A stretch of DNA of 64,000 nt, taken from NCBI RefSeq assembly GCF_964204645.1, contig NC_134029.1, positions 15,678,850-15,742,849 on the forward strand, given 5' to 3'. This DNA is from Tubulanus polymorphus (lineage: Eukaryota; Nemertea; Palaeonemertea; Tubulaniformes; Tubulanidae). The notes beneath the pieces were generated by a model that saw only the letters and a program-made list of their open reading frames with translations, did no database searches and was not told the DNA's origin. Position numbers and translations under genes: made by a program. Shown one piece after another: positions 33,010 through 42,751 of the stretch; the stretch's first letter is position 1; each line of letters opens with the position of its first letter.

Positions 33010-33235
33010 TCGCTAGAAAAAGTGTGAGTAAAGTGTGAGTGAAATAATTCATATTTTAACAGATTTCGAGTAAAAATATAAGTAAAATAAATGGATAACT
33101 AAAAGAATATAAAAGTGTGAGTAAAGTGTGAGTGAAATAGTTTATATTTTAAACATATTTCAATATTTATATTTGTATGAGTTAGATTTTTAAACATTAA
33201 AGTGTGAGTAAAGTGTGAGTGAAATAATTCATATT
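33010..33235. repeat. E2 AGTGTGAGTAAAGTGTGAG repeats
   Basis: AAAGTGTGAGTAAAGTGTGAGTGAAATA is present three times, starting near 33017, 33110 and 33200, with A/T-rich spacers. The mirror set is at 37735-37960. They lie directly upstream of the 207-residue gene and could be promoter or replication elements; no function was demonstrated. Confidence 0.75.
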
Positions 33236-33299
33236 TAAAACATTGAATATTTATATTTATATGTGTTGGATTCATTTTAATAAAAGTTTTGTTATTAAA

Positions 33300-33923
33300 A
33301 TGAAGACAGAAGAAGAAGAAGAACCCAACTTTAAAATCGAAATCAATGAAACCAATAAATCATTTTCACAGTTTTACATTAAAAATTATATTTCAGCAAC
33401 AAATTTAGTGTCCGCAAGACATTATAAAATCGATAATATTACTATGATTAATCAAATATTATCAAATGAAACATATTTACTTACTGAACTAGTAGATACT
33501 TTTGATAATGGCGTTAAAAATCCTAAAATATTCAATACAGTTTTAAATTTTAAAGGAACTTTAGATGAAAACATAATTAATATTCTTAAAACTCCTTTCA
33601 ATGAAAGAAATGATGATATAATACTTTCAAAAGATTACAATGATTTGATTGACTTAAGAATTGAAAGAAGACAATTATATTATTTCAATTTTGATAATAA
33701 ACAAATTATCTATAATGAAAATTCATCAAATATTGGAATTCAATGTGAATTAGATAATGAAAAATCATTTAAAGATATTGCAGTTCAATGTAATTTAGAT
33801 GATGAATTTAGAAAATTCAATCCTAATGAAAAAGTGCATTGTTATTGCGGAGGTAAATATTTAAAATCACATAAATCAAAGCATTATGAAACAATTAAAC
33901 ATAAAAACTGGCGTAAAGAGTAA
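33300..33923 (+). CDS. E2 207-residue protein with CxC-H-H finger (left copy)
   Basis: Start chosen at ATG 33300, in TTATTAAAATG with TTTTAATAAAAG just upstream, as for P1's terminal gene; an ATG 57 bases earlier is in frame but inside the motif. The protein has an acidic start (KTEEEEEP) and a helical middle. Two repeats follow (IGIQCELDNE and IAVQCNLDDE), then C181-X-C183-X11-H195-X5-H201. This is a shortened form of the U1-type finger in P1 proteins. No enzyme motif was seen. The mirror copy at 37050-37674 is frameshifted near its end. Possibly a DNA-binding or replication accessory protein, by context only. Confidence 0.75.
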   Translation: MKTEEEEEPNFKIEINETNKSFSQFYIKNYISATNLVSARHYKIDNITMINQILSNETYLLTELVDTFDNGVKNPKIFNTVLNFKGTLDENIINILKTPFNERNDDIILSKDYNDLIDLRIERRQLYYFNFDNKQIIYNENSSNIGIQCELDNEKSFKDIAVQCNLDDEFRKFNPNEKVHCYCGGKYLKSHKSKHYETIKHKNWRKE

Positions 33924-33985
33924 CAATTCTACATTATAATTATTGAATTGAGTTAAAAGATTTAAATATCTAATAGACTGTTAAA

Positions 33986-34222
33986 ATGATAAATTGTTTG
34001 ACAGTTGAAATGATAAATGATTTGACAGTTGAAATGATAAATTGTTTGACAGTTGAAATGATAAATTGTTTGACAGTTGAAATGATAAATGATTTGACAG
34101 TTGAAATGATAAATTGTTTGACAGTTGAAATGATAAATTGTTTGACAGTTGAAATGTTAAATTGTTTGATTGTTGAAATGTAAAATTGTTAGACTGTTGA
34201 AATGTTAAATTGTTTGTTTGAA
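33986..34222. repeat. E2 24-bp minisatellite (MINCLTVE codons)
   Basis: About nine copies of a 24-base unit reading ATGATAAATTGTTTGACAGT plus TGAA are in tandem. The frame is open for 65 codons as repeats of MI(N)(C/D)LTVE. Whether it is translated is unknown; repeat structure alone explains the open frame. Mirror copy at 36752-36988. Confidence 0.8.
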
Positions 34223-34297
34223 AATTTAATTGTTATTTGATTTGAAACATATAAATATTAAATATTTTATAAACTGTTTAATTTTTCTCTTAAATAA

Positions 34298-34516
34298 ATG
34301 GATGGTTTCATCCCAACTGGGAAAAGTGATTTGAAACATTATTTAGTTGCTGGAGGTTTAATATTGGCGGCATTATACTTTTACTATGAAAATATTTCAA
34401 AAGATTTGATGAATGAAAATAATAAATTGAGTAAAAAATTAAAGAAGTTAAATGGAAACAATCACAGAAATAAAAAGAATAAAAAAGTTAATTTAGAAAA
34501 TGATTTAGAGGATTAA
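34298..34516 (+). CDS. E2 72-residue single-membrane-segment protein (left copy)
   Basis: Starts MDGFIPTGKSDLKHYLVAGG in the context CTTAAATAAATGG, identical to the internal genes of P1. One membrane segment at about residues 15-31 (YLVAGGLILAALYFYY) is followed by a basic coiled tail (KLSKKLKKLNG...KNKKVNLEND). It is conserved without change in the mirror copy (36457-36675). Unknown function; a small membrane or virion component is plausible. Confidence 0.75.
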   Translation: MDGFIPTGKSDLKHYLVAGGLILAALYFYYENISKDLMNENNKLSKKLKKLNGNNHRNKKNKKVNLENDLED

Positions 34517-34554
34517 AACAACATCTTTTAATTTCATATATTTTGACTATAAAA

Positions 34555-34857
34555 ATGAGTGAAAATATATTAAACTTATTACATCTAATATATAAAAATC
34601 AACAGAATATTAAATCAATTATTATGCTTACAGGTTTATTTTCATTCTCAGTTTATAGTATAAAACAGTTGTTAGAATTCTATGATTGCTGTAAAATTAG
34701 ATACACTGAATTAATAGAAAATATGAATTATATTTCAGATAGATTGAATAATATTAAATGCTGTGAAAAATGCAATAAAAGATATAAAAATAAAAAGAGT
34801 TTGAGAAATCACATGTATATTCATGAACTTGATGAAAAATTATATGAATCAAAATAA
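34555..34857 (+). CDS. E2 100-residue membrane plus C2H2 finger protein (left copy)
   Basis: Starts MSENILNLLHLIYKNQQNIK (ATG 34555, context TATAAAAATG). One hydrophobic segment lies at residues 21-40 (SIIMLTGLFSFSVYSIKQLL), followed by a charged helix. A classical C2H2 finger follows: C70-X2-C73-X12-H86-X3-H90 (CCEKCNKRYKNKKSLRNH). A single protein with both a membrane segment and one finger is unusual. Identical in the mirror copy (36116-36418). Function unknown. Confidence 0.75.
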   Translation: MSENILNLLHLIYKNQQNIKSIIMLTGLFSFSVYSIKQLLEFYDCCKIRYTELIENMNYISDRLNNIKCCEKCNKRYKNKKSLRNHMYIHELDEKLYESK

Positions 34858-34913
34858 GAAATCGACTGTTAAATTAGCTGAAAATATAAAATATATTAGT
34901 TGAAATGTATTGT

Positions 34914-34984
34914 ATACTAATGGATGAGTGGATGAATTGGATGAGTTGGATGAATTGGAAGAGTGGAAGAGTGGATGAGTGTAA
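34914..34984 (+). repeat. E2 GGATGAGTGGATGAATTGG repeat, inner pair member
   Basis: A roughly 65-bp run of GGATGAGTGGATGAATTGG-type units recurs at 35342-35416 in the same arm and inverted in the other arm near 35558-35632 and 35990-36060. The second copy directly follows the ATPase tail, the position held by the hairpins in P1. Confidence 0.85.
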
Positions 34985-35261
34985 CAGAAGTAATTTATGT
35001 TTTAATTCATTCAAGTATGATATTTTAAATTCTTTACACTTGACTAGGATAATACTAGAGTGATATTAGTTAGTTGGCTTATTCAATAAGAGAAACAATG
35101 AAATAATACAAGAGTGATACTAACAGTTAAAGTTATTGAATTTCTTGTTAAATCTATTTGAATTCTAGTCAATTCTTGTTAACCAATAGCGTGAATAGAA
35201 ATCAAAAAGATTTAAATAAAAAAACAATAAGTTACATCAGTTAGAACCTTTATTATTTTTT

Positions 35262-35311
35262 AATTACTTCTGAGACTACAATTTCCATATGAATTTAAAT
35301 TTATAAAATAA
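35262..35311 (+). pseudogene. 3' end of Polinton ATPase gene in E2 left arm
   Basis: The codons read LLLRLQFPYEFKFIK-stop. They match the last residues of the P1 ATPase (LLLRLQFPYEYKFIK, stop at 10132) with nearly the same bases. Sequence upstream is unrelated, so most of the ATPase and all of the integrase were deleted. The mirror copy is at 35662-35711. This fixes the orientation and origin of the E2 arm as a Polinton left end. Confidence 0.85.
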
Positions 35312-36115
35312 AATCCTAATTCAAAATATTATAGAATTCACTGTATATTGATGGATGAGTGGATGAATTGGATGAGTTGGATGAATTGGAAGAGTGGAAG
35401 AGTGGATGAGTGTAATAATATATAATTTACATATGTTTTTTATTTTTAAAACAGTAAGAGTTTGATTTGAAGTTATTTTATCAATTTTATACTATATTTA
35501 AATATTATTAAAATAATATATATATTGTATTAAATTTAATAAAGAATATAAATATTATTACACTCATCCACTCTTCCACTCTTCCAATTCATCCAACTCA
35601 TCCAATTCATCCACTCATCCATCAATATACAGTGAATTCTATAATATTTTGAATTAGGATTTTATTTTATAAATTTAAATTCATATGGAAATTGTAGTCT
35701 CAGAAGTAATTAAAAAATAATAAAGGTTCTAACTGATGTAACTTATTGTTTTTTTATCTAAATCTTTTTGATTTCTATTCACGCTATTGGTTAACAAGAA
35801 TTGACTAGAATTCAAATAGATTTAACAAGAAATTCAATAACTTTAACTGTTAGTATCACTCTTGTATTATTTCATTGTTTCTCTTATTGAATAAGCCAAC
35901 TAACTAATATCACTCTAGTATTATCCTAGTCAAGTGTAAAGAATTTAAAATATCATACTTGAATGAATTAAAACATAAATTACTTCTGTTACACTCATCC
36001 ACTCTTCCACTCTTCCAATTCATCCAACTCATCCAATTCATCCACTCATCCATTAGTATACAATACATTTCAACTAATATATTTTATATTTTCAGCTAAT
36101 TTAACAGTCGATTTC

Positions 36116-36418
36116 TTATTTTGATTCATATAATTTTTCATCAAGTTCATGAATATACATGTGATTTCTCAAACTCTTTTTATTTTTATATCTTTTATTG
36201 CATTTTTCACAGCATTTAATATTATTCAATCTATCTGAAATATAATTCATATTTTCTATTAATTCAGTGTATCTAATTTTACAGCAATCATAGAATTCTA
36301 ACAACTGTTTTATACTATAAACTGAGAATGAAAATAAACCTGTAAGCATAATAATTGATTTAATATTCTGTTGATTTTTATATATTAGATGTAATAAGTT
36401 TAATATATTTTCACTCAT
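36116..36418 (-). CDS. E2 100-residue membrane plus C2H2 finger protein (right copy)
   Basis: Protein identical to the copy at 34555-34857, with the same TATAAAAATG start context and the same C70/C73/H86/H90 finger. Exact protein identity between arms is the best evidence that the arms are young or kept homogeneous. Confidence 0.75.
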   Translation of the reverse strand: MSENILNLLHLIYKNQQNIKSIIMLTGLFSFSVYSIKQLLEFYDCCKIRYTELIENMNYISDRLNNIKCCEKCNKRYKNKKSLRNHMYIHELDEKLYESK

Positions 36419-36456
36419 TTTTATAGTCAAAATATATGAAATTAAAAGATGTTGTT

Positions 36457-36675
36457 TTAATCCTCTAAATCATTTTCTAAATTAACTTTTTTATTCTTTT
36501 TATTTCTGTGATTGTTTCCATTTAACTTCTTTAATTTTTTACTCAATTTATTATTTTCATTCATCAAATCTTTTGAAATATTTTCATAGTAAAAGTATAA
36601 TGCCGCCAATATTAAACCTCCAGCAACTAAATAATGTTTCAAATCACTTTTCCCAGTTGGGATGAAACCATCCAT
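36457..36675 (-). CDS. E2 72-residue single-membrane-segment protein (right copy)
   Basis: Protein identical to the copy at 34298-34516, including the CTTAAATAAATGG start context and the hydrophobic segment at residues 15-31. Confidence 0.75.
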   Translation of the reverse strand: MDGFIPTGKSDLKHYLVAGGLILAALYFYYENISKDLMNENNKLSKKLKKLNGNNHRNKKNKKVNLENDLED

Positions 36676-37049
36676 TTATTTAAGAGAAAAATTAAACAGT
36701 TTATAAAATATTTAATATTTATATGTTTCAAATCAAATAACAATTAAATTTTCAAACAAACAATTTAACATTTCAACAGTCTAACAATTTTACATTTCAA
36801 CAATCAAACAATTTAACATTTCAACTGTCAAACAATTTATCATTTCAACTGTCAAACAATTTATCATTTCAACTGTCAAATCATTTATCATTTCAACTGT
36901 CAAACAATTTATCATTTCAACTGTCAAACAATTTATCATTTCAACTGTCAAATCATTTATCATTTCAACTGTCAAACAATTTATCATTTTAACAGTCTAT
37001 TAGATATTTAAATCTTTTAACTCAATTCAATAATTATAATGTAGAATTG

Positions 37050-37674
37050 TTACTCTTTACGCCAGTTTTTATGTTTAATTGTTTCATAATGCTTTGATTT
37101 ATGTGATTTTAAATATTTACCTCCGCAATAACAATGCACTTTTTCATTAGGATTGAATTTTCTCAAATTCATCATCTAAATTACATTGAACTGCAATATC
37201 TTTAAATGATTTTTCATTATCTAATTCACATTGAATTCCAATATTTGAGGAATTTTCATTATAGATAATTTGTTTATTATCAAAATTGAAATAATATAAT
37301 TGTCTTCTTTCAATTCTTAAGTCAATCAAATCATTGTAATCTTTTGAAAGTATTATATCATCATTTCTTTCATTGAAAGGAGTTTTAAGAATATTAATTA
37401 TGTTTTCATCTAAAGTTCCTTTAAAATTTAAAACTGTATTGAATATTTTAGGATTTTTAACGCCATTATCAAAAGTATCTACTAGTTCAGTAAGTAAATA
37501 TGTTTCATTTGATAATATTTGATTAATCATAGTAATATTATCGATTTTATAATGTCTTGCGGACACTAAATTTGTTGCTGAAATATAATTTTTAATGTAA
37601 AACTGTGAAAATGATTTATTGGTTTCATTGATTTCGATTTTAAAGTTGGGTTCTTCTTCTTCTTCTGTCTTCAT
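37050..37674 (-). pseudogene. E2 207-residue finger protein (right copy), frameshifted
   Basis: Identical to the left copy through the IAVQCNLDDEF repeat. One added G then shifts the frame, so the protein ends EKIQS and loses the CxC-H-H finger. The finger codons are still present downstream in the other frame. Only one of the two copies in this element can therefore encode the full protein. Confidence 0.75.
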
Positions 37675-38179
37675 TTTAATAACAAAACTTTTATTAAAAT
37701 GAATCCAACACATATAAATATAAATATTCAATGTTTTAAATATGAATTATTTCACTCACACTTTACTCACACTTTAATGTTTAAAAATCTAACTCATACA
37801 AATATAAATATTGAAATATGTTTAAAATATAGACTATTTCACTCACACTATACTCACACTTTTATATTCTTTTAGTTATCCATCTATTTTACTTATATTT
37901 TTACTCGAAATCTGTTAAAATATGAATTATTTCACTCACACTTTACTCACACTTTTTCTAGCGAGTAGAAAATGAAAAATAAATTCGTGACCAATTGATT
38001 TAATACAATATGCTTTTTATATTATTGATATCTTAGAATAAATATTTAGTTTTGATTTAAAATGCACGCGGTTATGAAAATATATTATAGTTTTTTAATT
38101 ACTTTTAATATTTTGTTTTTTTATGAGCTCGACCTTTCGACCTTTGGTATGAAAGCCCATTACCCCTATTACTAGCGTC

Positions 38180-39761
38180 GCCACAGCTACTTGACATAGA
38201 CGGTGACGTTTGCCACCACATTCACAATTCCGTTAAAAACTTCTGTTCACACTTCGACACGATCGCCGAGAAACTAGCCGACGATATGCACACCGATTTC
38301 AAATATAGTCCAGACCTTCGTGATGCACTGGCCGAATTGTGTCAAATACTGGGAATCCCGTATGTCATCCCAGCCCAGCGCATTCCCCACCGCTGGTTGT
38401 CGGCATTTGACGTAACTGTTAAAAGCCTAAAGATCATCGAAGGGCTTTCCCTGTTTTATTTCACTTGGATACCTGAGAAGGCGAATTACCAAGAATTGAT
38501 TGTTAACATTCTCAGATCCGTTCCGGCAAATGCAAGAAAAAGGGTCTACGAAATCATCGGCGAGTTAAAAAAGAAAGATTTGACCTCTGATGGACGGAAC
38601 AGAAAAATGCGCATTGTAGATAAACTGTTTTTCAAGCGACGTGAAACCCTGATCATCATGTATTTTTACTCGCGAGTTCTTCCGTTATTCAAGTCGTTCG
38701 TTTTGGCATTCGAGAGTAGTGAGCCAAAAATGCACAAACTGCACGATAAACTCTGTGATCTAATGAGCCATTTTCTCTGTTGTTTTCTGAAACATGAAAC
38801 AGTATCTGGATTGTCAGCACGGAAACTGCTCACGCTAGACTGTACAAAAAACTACCTACCCGTTAATGAGATGTACGTCGGAGAGGAGGCAAAGCGATTG
38901 TTGGCAAAGTGTGATGTAACTGATCGCAACAGAATACTGTTAAAAATTCGAGGTGCATATACTGAAGCAGCAACGTATCTACAGAAAAAGTTACCGCTGG
39001 AGAACAAAGTTCTACGTTACATGTCTGCATTGGACCCTGAGGCCATGGGTCATTCGGATACGTGCACTGCTCTGAAGAGACTTGTGGCTTTCTTTCCTAC
39101 CGTAATCATGCCAGATGACCTTGATAGCCATGATTCTTACAAGTTAGAGTGCAGCAAGTTACAGTCAGACAAAACACTTCCACCTTGTGATGAAAACACT
39201 CGCCTTGACACGTGGTGGACAGACATCTTCAAAACGAAGAAATATCCTACACTGGCGAAGATTGTCAAAGCAGCAATTAGCGTCTTTACTGCACCTCGCA
39301 TTGAGCAATCGTTTTCAGCTATGAATGACTTGATCGATAAGAAGTCAAACCGGATGGCCACTTCAACGTATGCCGCTATACAGAACGTAAAATACAACCT
39401 GAAGTCACGCCAGACAACAACTCTTGAACTCTATCACCGAGAAAACATTCCCCAAAGTCCAGTAAACCGAGACATGGTGTAACACATGCAAACAGCTTGT
39501 GGCCGTCACAAGCGGCAACGGCAGGAGAAGCAACAAGCTCAGCTGGCAAAGAAACGAAAATTAGGACTAGATTCCATGGTAGCAACTGCTCCTGTTCTGT
39601 TACGACCAAAGATTGTATCCAGGAATAAGTCGAAGTCAATTGTTCGAAAACGAGCCACATTGTCAACTGCAGGTAGCCGACGAACCGTACATGAACTTGC
39701 CAAAGAGGCAAAACAGCGAATTATGAAAGCGGTCTTGGCGAAAAATAAGAGAAAAAACTAA
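38180..39761 (+). pseudogene. hAT transposase, catalytic and dimerisation part
   Basis: The frame continues from the target duplication (LLDIDGDVCHHIHN...). It has LPVNEMYVG, LKIRGAYTEAATYLQKKLP and LDPEAMGHSDTCTALKRL, then the hAT C-terminal dimerisation block: LDTWWTDIFKTKKYPTLAKI..., then IEQSFSAMNDLIDKKSNRM. A TAA at 39480-39482 precedes a further in-frame basic tail (KRQRQEKQQAQLAKKRK) to 39761, so that stop is probably a premature CAA-type change. It is intact enough to recognise readily. The closest subfamily was not determined. Confidence 0.85.
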
Positions 39762-40345
39762 AATGTTTACCGTGGTTAGTATGTTCCGTTGTTCGTATCG
39801 TTTTCACAGTCATTGAAGAAGGCATTTTCCATAATGAATAATAAAATGATAAATCATAGTTGACAAAATATGTGAATAAGTGTTTATTTTTTAATTTTCG
39901 TAATTTATTTCTGAACGCAAATTCCTTACTGAACACATTGATGCATAATATTCACGGATAAATTGATTATTAACGAAATTTTAAATATTTCCTTGCCAAC
40001 TAAGCGCTCAAGCGCTACGATCTTGAATTTGTGAGCGTTCATCGGCGCATTTGAACTGCAATAATTCAGGACTCGACCCGTAATGCGTGAGAAGATGCTG
40101 ATCGTCAACGAATGAGGATGTACCACATTGGAAATAGCCATTACCTTCCAGAATATAATAAGTTGTTCGTGGGTTCACGATCGCTCTAAGTGCTCGGAAA
40201 ACGCTTCTAATTTCTGAAATTTTCTTGGGGGGAGGGACCCCCAGACCCCCCGAAATGGCTTCGCGCCTTCGGCGCTCGCAAGTTTGTGTATGTCAATAAA
40301 TACTTCCGGATATAGCTAAGCTAGGTGCTGGCAACACTGATTCCG

Positions 40346-42430
40346 GGTACCGTTAATGGAAAGATGCATGCGGTGCCTTGTTGGTACAGGGTATCCCCGC
40401 GAGACAAAAAGGGTTATTATTCATAGTGAAAATAAAGAAATTCCGAGTTATTGGAAAAATCCCCAATTCCACGTTTCCAGAAATGACAACACCGCTTAAA
40501 GACCTACTCGGACTTTTGAAAAAGTTCTTCCAATGCTCGATCTTCCCATTTAAAACATAAAAATCCTGAAGCTCCAGTACTTTCCATTGATATCATTGTA
40601 CCGTATGTGCCTTTTCTTGAAAGGGTTTAAGTCCCACTTCACTAATTTTTAAGTACAATAGTAAAATAAAATATAACTGCAAAGCAGCGATAACGGGTTT
40701 TCTGACTAGTTGGTTGAAATATCGTACTTTGATTTGGTCGAAATCAATCTTAAATCAGTAGATAAATGACAGTTTTCTATACGAGCGCCATCGAGGGACC
40801 AGCACTAATAGCGGATAGAGATTAATGCGCTTCGCGAAATACAAAGAACTCTATGTACCAAGTACATTAAAGTTAAGTCAAAATAGGATAACGAAGATGT
40901 AGTAATAGATATCATGAGCTACAATTTCTCAATTTTCGAATTGATTGGTGGTAAAAATCGGTCAAAGTGTCATCAACATTTCCCATTCAAAACCTCTGCA
41001 AAAGTGCTGATTTTGCCGAACTGGACACATGTCGGCAATCTTGATTCTGATCTGTCTGTAGATTAAGGTTATAAACATACATAACAAACAATTAAGATCA
41101 TACATAAAAGCGTAACGAAAACTTCCCAAAAAGGCTAATAAAACTCTATTTGTTTTGAAATAGTGATCATAGAACAGATTAATAGGATGTTCAAACATGT
41201 TCAATAAATATGTCCAACCATAATTCGACAGTTGATGAGTAGGCTCTATCGAGATATATTTGCAATTATATCCATGAAACGACTTAAGATCCTTCATGCA
41301 ACTAAGTTGAATAAATATAAGCTCCGTAAAATGGCAAGGAGCGGTCTAGTGGCGGGGTTTCGTAACGTGGCCATTAGGTTCGAATCCCTTCCGGGGAGGA
41401 TTGTTTTGACGAATTATCAAACAAAATAAAATCGGCCTTTATAGGACGCTTAGCCTATTAGACGTGAATGTGGTTATAGGCAAAGCTAAGACAAATGATT
41501 TTCAACGGGCCGAAAGGCATGAAGCCACACGAAATCTTGTTTGAACAGTTTCCTGGTTTTAAAACCTGGTAGTGAAACAAATTGAGTCGTATATCTAGTT
41601 ATATTTGGGTAGATATGCATCACCCAAATACATAAACAGGGTAGGAAGATTAACTATATACCTACGTCAATGATACCGACTTGTAAATCAAGTGAAATTT
41701 GTTTGAAATGTTTTCCAACTACATTTTTCACTGTTGTGGGTGAACTTGTATCCGGGTCAGCAGGCTGGATCGGTTACTTTTTTCATTTCCCTTTTACAGT
41801 TTGCGGGATCAAATAGACTCCATTATAGTCGGTATCGGCATTTTCTTCGATACATTCGAAGATTGATTTCACTTTTCCCGATTGGATATACTCGGAGCAA
41901 TCGTTTTTTTTTTAATGTTGCAGAGACCAAGCTCGAGGTCGTCGGGTGAACTCATGAATTTAGGAATTATCAATAAAGGAATGGCGAATCTTTTAGTTCG
42001 GTGTCTGTATTTTCGTCGCGAGATTAATTCGACGAATAAATTTCAAAAAAGTCTAGCCTACGCACGCAGAGCGCTATATTGATAAGAGTTTTTATTACTG
42101 ATTAGTAGTAGAGAGGATAAAGTTTTTGTTTAAGTGGATAAATCACGACGATTACGATAGGATTTTCTTTGAAACAACAGAAAACCATAATAGCGTACTG
42201 ATAAATGATGAACTTAAATTCTAATCTACTGTGGGATATGAAAAATACCGTGTTAAGTTTGTGATGAAGTCTATCTAGTACAAACAGATCGAAATCTCAA
42301 CCAATTTGTATAAGAACATTAATGAAAAGTGCATTTGCAAATTTTTTTAACATCTCACAACTCTGACTTCGTACACTTAAACCAAATTAATTTATCCCTG
42401 TAATAACAGAATTAAATAGACACACTTTAA
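40346..42430. other. intronic sequence with two small repeats
   Basis: A repeat at 40673-40720 (ATAACTGCAAAGCAGCGATA, then ACGGGTTTTCTG) has a second copy at 50483-50520. A tRNA-like SINE head lies at 41335-41400. Nothing else was recognised. Confidence 0.45.
41335..41400 (+). repeat. tRNA-derived SINE-like segment
   Basis: It contains GGTTCGAATCC, an exact pol III B-box, about 40 bases after GGAGCGGTCTAGTGGCGGG, an A-box-like region. The acceptor and T stems do not pair well enough for a real tRNA. Sequence downstream is a plausible SINE body, but no target duplication was found. Confidence 0.5.
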
Positions 42431-42746
42431 GCCGGGCATAGGTCGACCTCGCGATTAGACACGATCGTCGCGTTGCGTCACAAGTGGGGGTGTAAGTCGG
42501 TTGCGATGTGATTTCCAGCGACTGTGTGCGACTAGTTGCTCCCAGTCGCAAGAGCACGTAGGTCGGTTGCGACGGTCGCAGAACGTAGAACATGTGCGAC
42601 TCATTGCAACTGTCGTCGCTGCAAGTCGCAACCCGTCGCTGGCAGTCGCAAGGTAGCGTAGGTCGGTGAGTCGTTGTGACGCGATCGTCACTGGCGGTCG
42701 CAGTGAATCGCGTCGCAGTGAGTCGGAAGGCCGATCTATGCCCGGC
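42431..42746. mobile_element. GC-rich MITE with GTCGCA/TGCGAC arrays
   Basis: The termini GCCGGGCATAGGTCG and CGATCTATGCCCGGC are inverted repeats. TTTAA flanks both ends, which can also be read as a TTA duplication with AGCCGGG termini. Inside are many GTCGCA, TCGCAG and TGCGAC units on both strands, giving a GC-rich island. No gene is supported; open frames are by-products of the repeats. Confidence 0.75.
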
Positions 42747-42751
42747 TTTAA

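Larger units (their letters stand above)
32801..35422 (+). repeat. E2 left arm
   Basis: 2.6 kb, complementary to 35551-38173. Order outward to inward: terminal repeat (about 180 bp shared with P1), GTGTGAGTAAAGTGTGAGTGAAATA repeats, the 207-residue gene, 24-bp minisatellite, 72- and 100-residue genes, a 65-bp direct repeat (34914-34984), ATPase tail (35262-35311) and a second copy of the 65-bp repeat (35342-35416). Confidence 0.95.
32801..38173. mobile_element. E2: giant palindromic Polinton-derived element, 5.37 kb
   Basis: The termini AGTAATAGGGG and CCCCTATTACT are the same as in P1, and the flanking AGCGTC (32795-32800, 38174-38179) is a 6-bp duplication. The two halves are complementary about 35487, so that positions x and 70974-x pair, with only scattered single-base differences. 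The unique spacer is about 130 bp (35423-35550). Each arm carries four short ORFs, tandem repeats, hairpin-type repeats and the final codons of the P1-type ATPase gene, but no integrase, polymerase or capsid gene. Mobilisation must have been in trans by a Polinton integrase. Near-identity of the arms points to recent insertion. Confidence 0.95.
35551..38173 (-). repeat. E2 right arm
   Basis: The complement of 32801-35422 with scattered single-base differences. One extra base near 37145-37170 shifts the 207-residue gene. Confidence 0.95.
31363..40339 (+). mobile_element. hAT-like DNA transposon, carrying E2
   Basis: Perfect 12-bp terminal repeats CAGTGTTGCCAG / CTGGCAACACTG are flanked by ATTCCG on both sides (31357-31362, 40340-40345). 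TTCCGGA subterminal repeats lie inside the left end. The internal gene is a hAT-type transposase read rightward. Without E2 and one copy of its target duplication, the transposon would be about 3.6 kb. The flanking duplication looks like six bases, whereas hAT elements usually make eight. Two stops in the transposase suggest it is no longer autonomous. Confidence 0.85.

Noticed and set aside
33986-34183. 65-residue MINCLTVE repeat protein as a confirmed gene
   Set aside because: The open frame follows from a 24-bp repeat; no independent sign of translation, so listed as a repeat.
41335-41410. Functional tRNA gene
   Set aside because: B-box present, but the stems do not pair; a SINE-type tRNA relic fits better.
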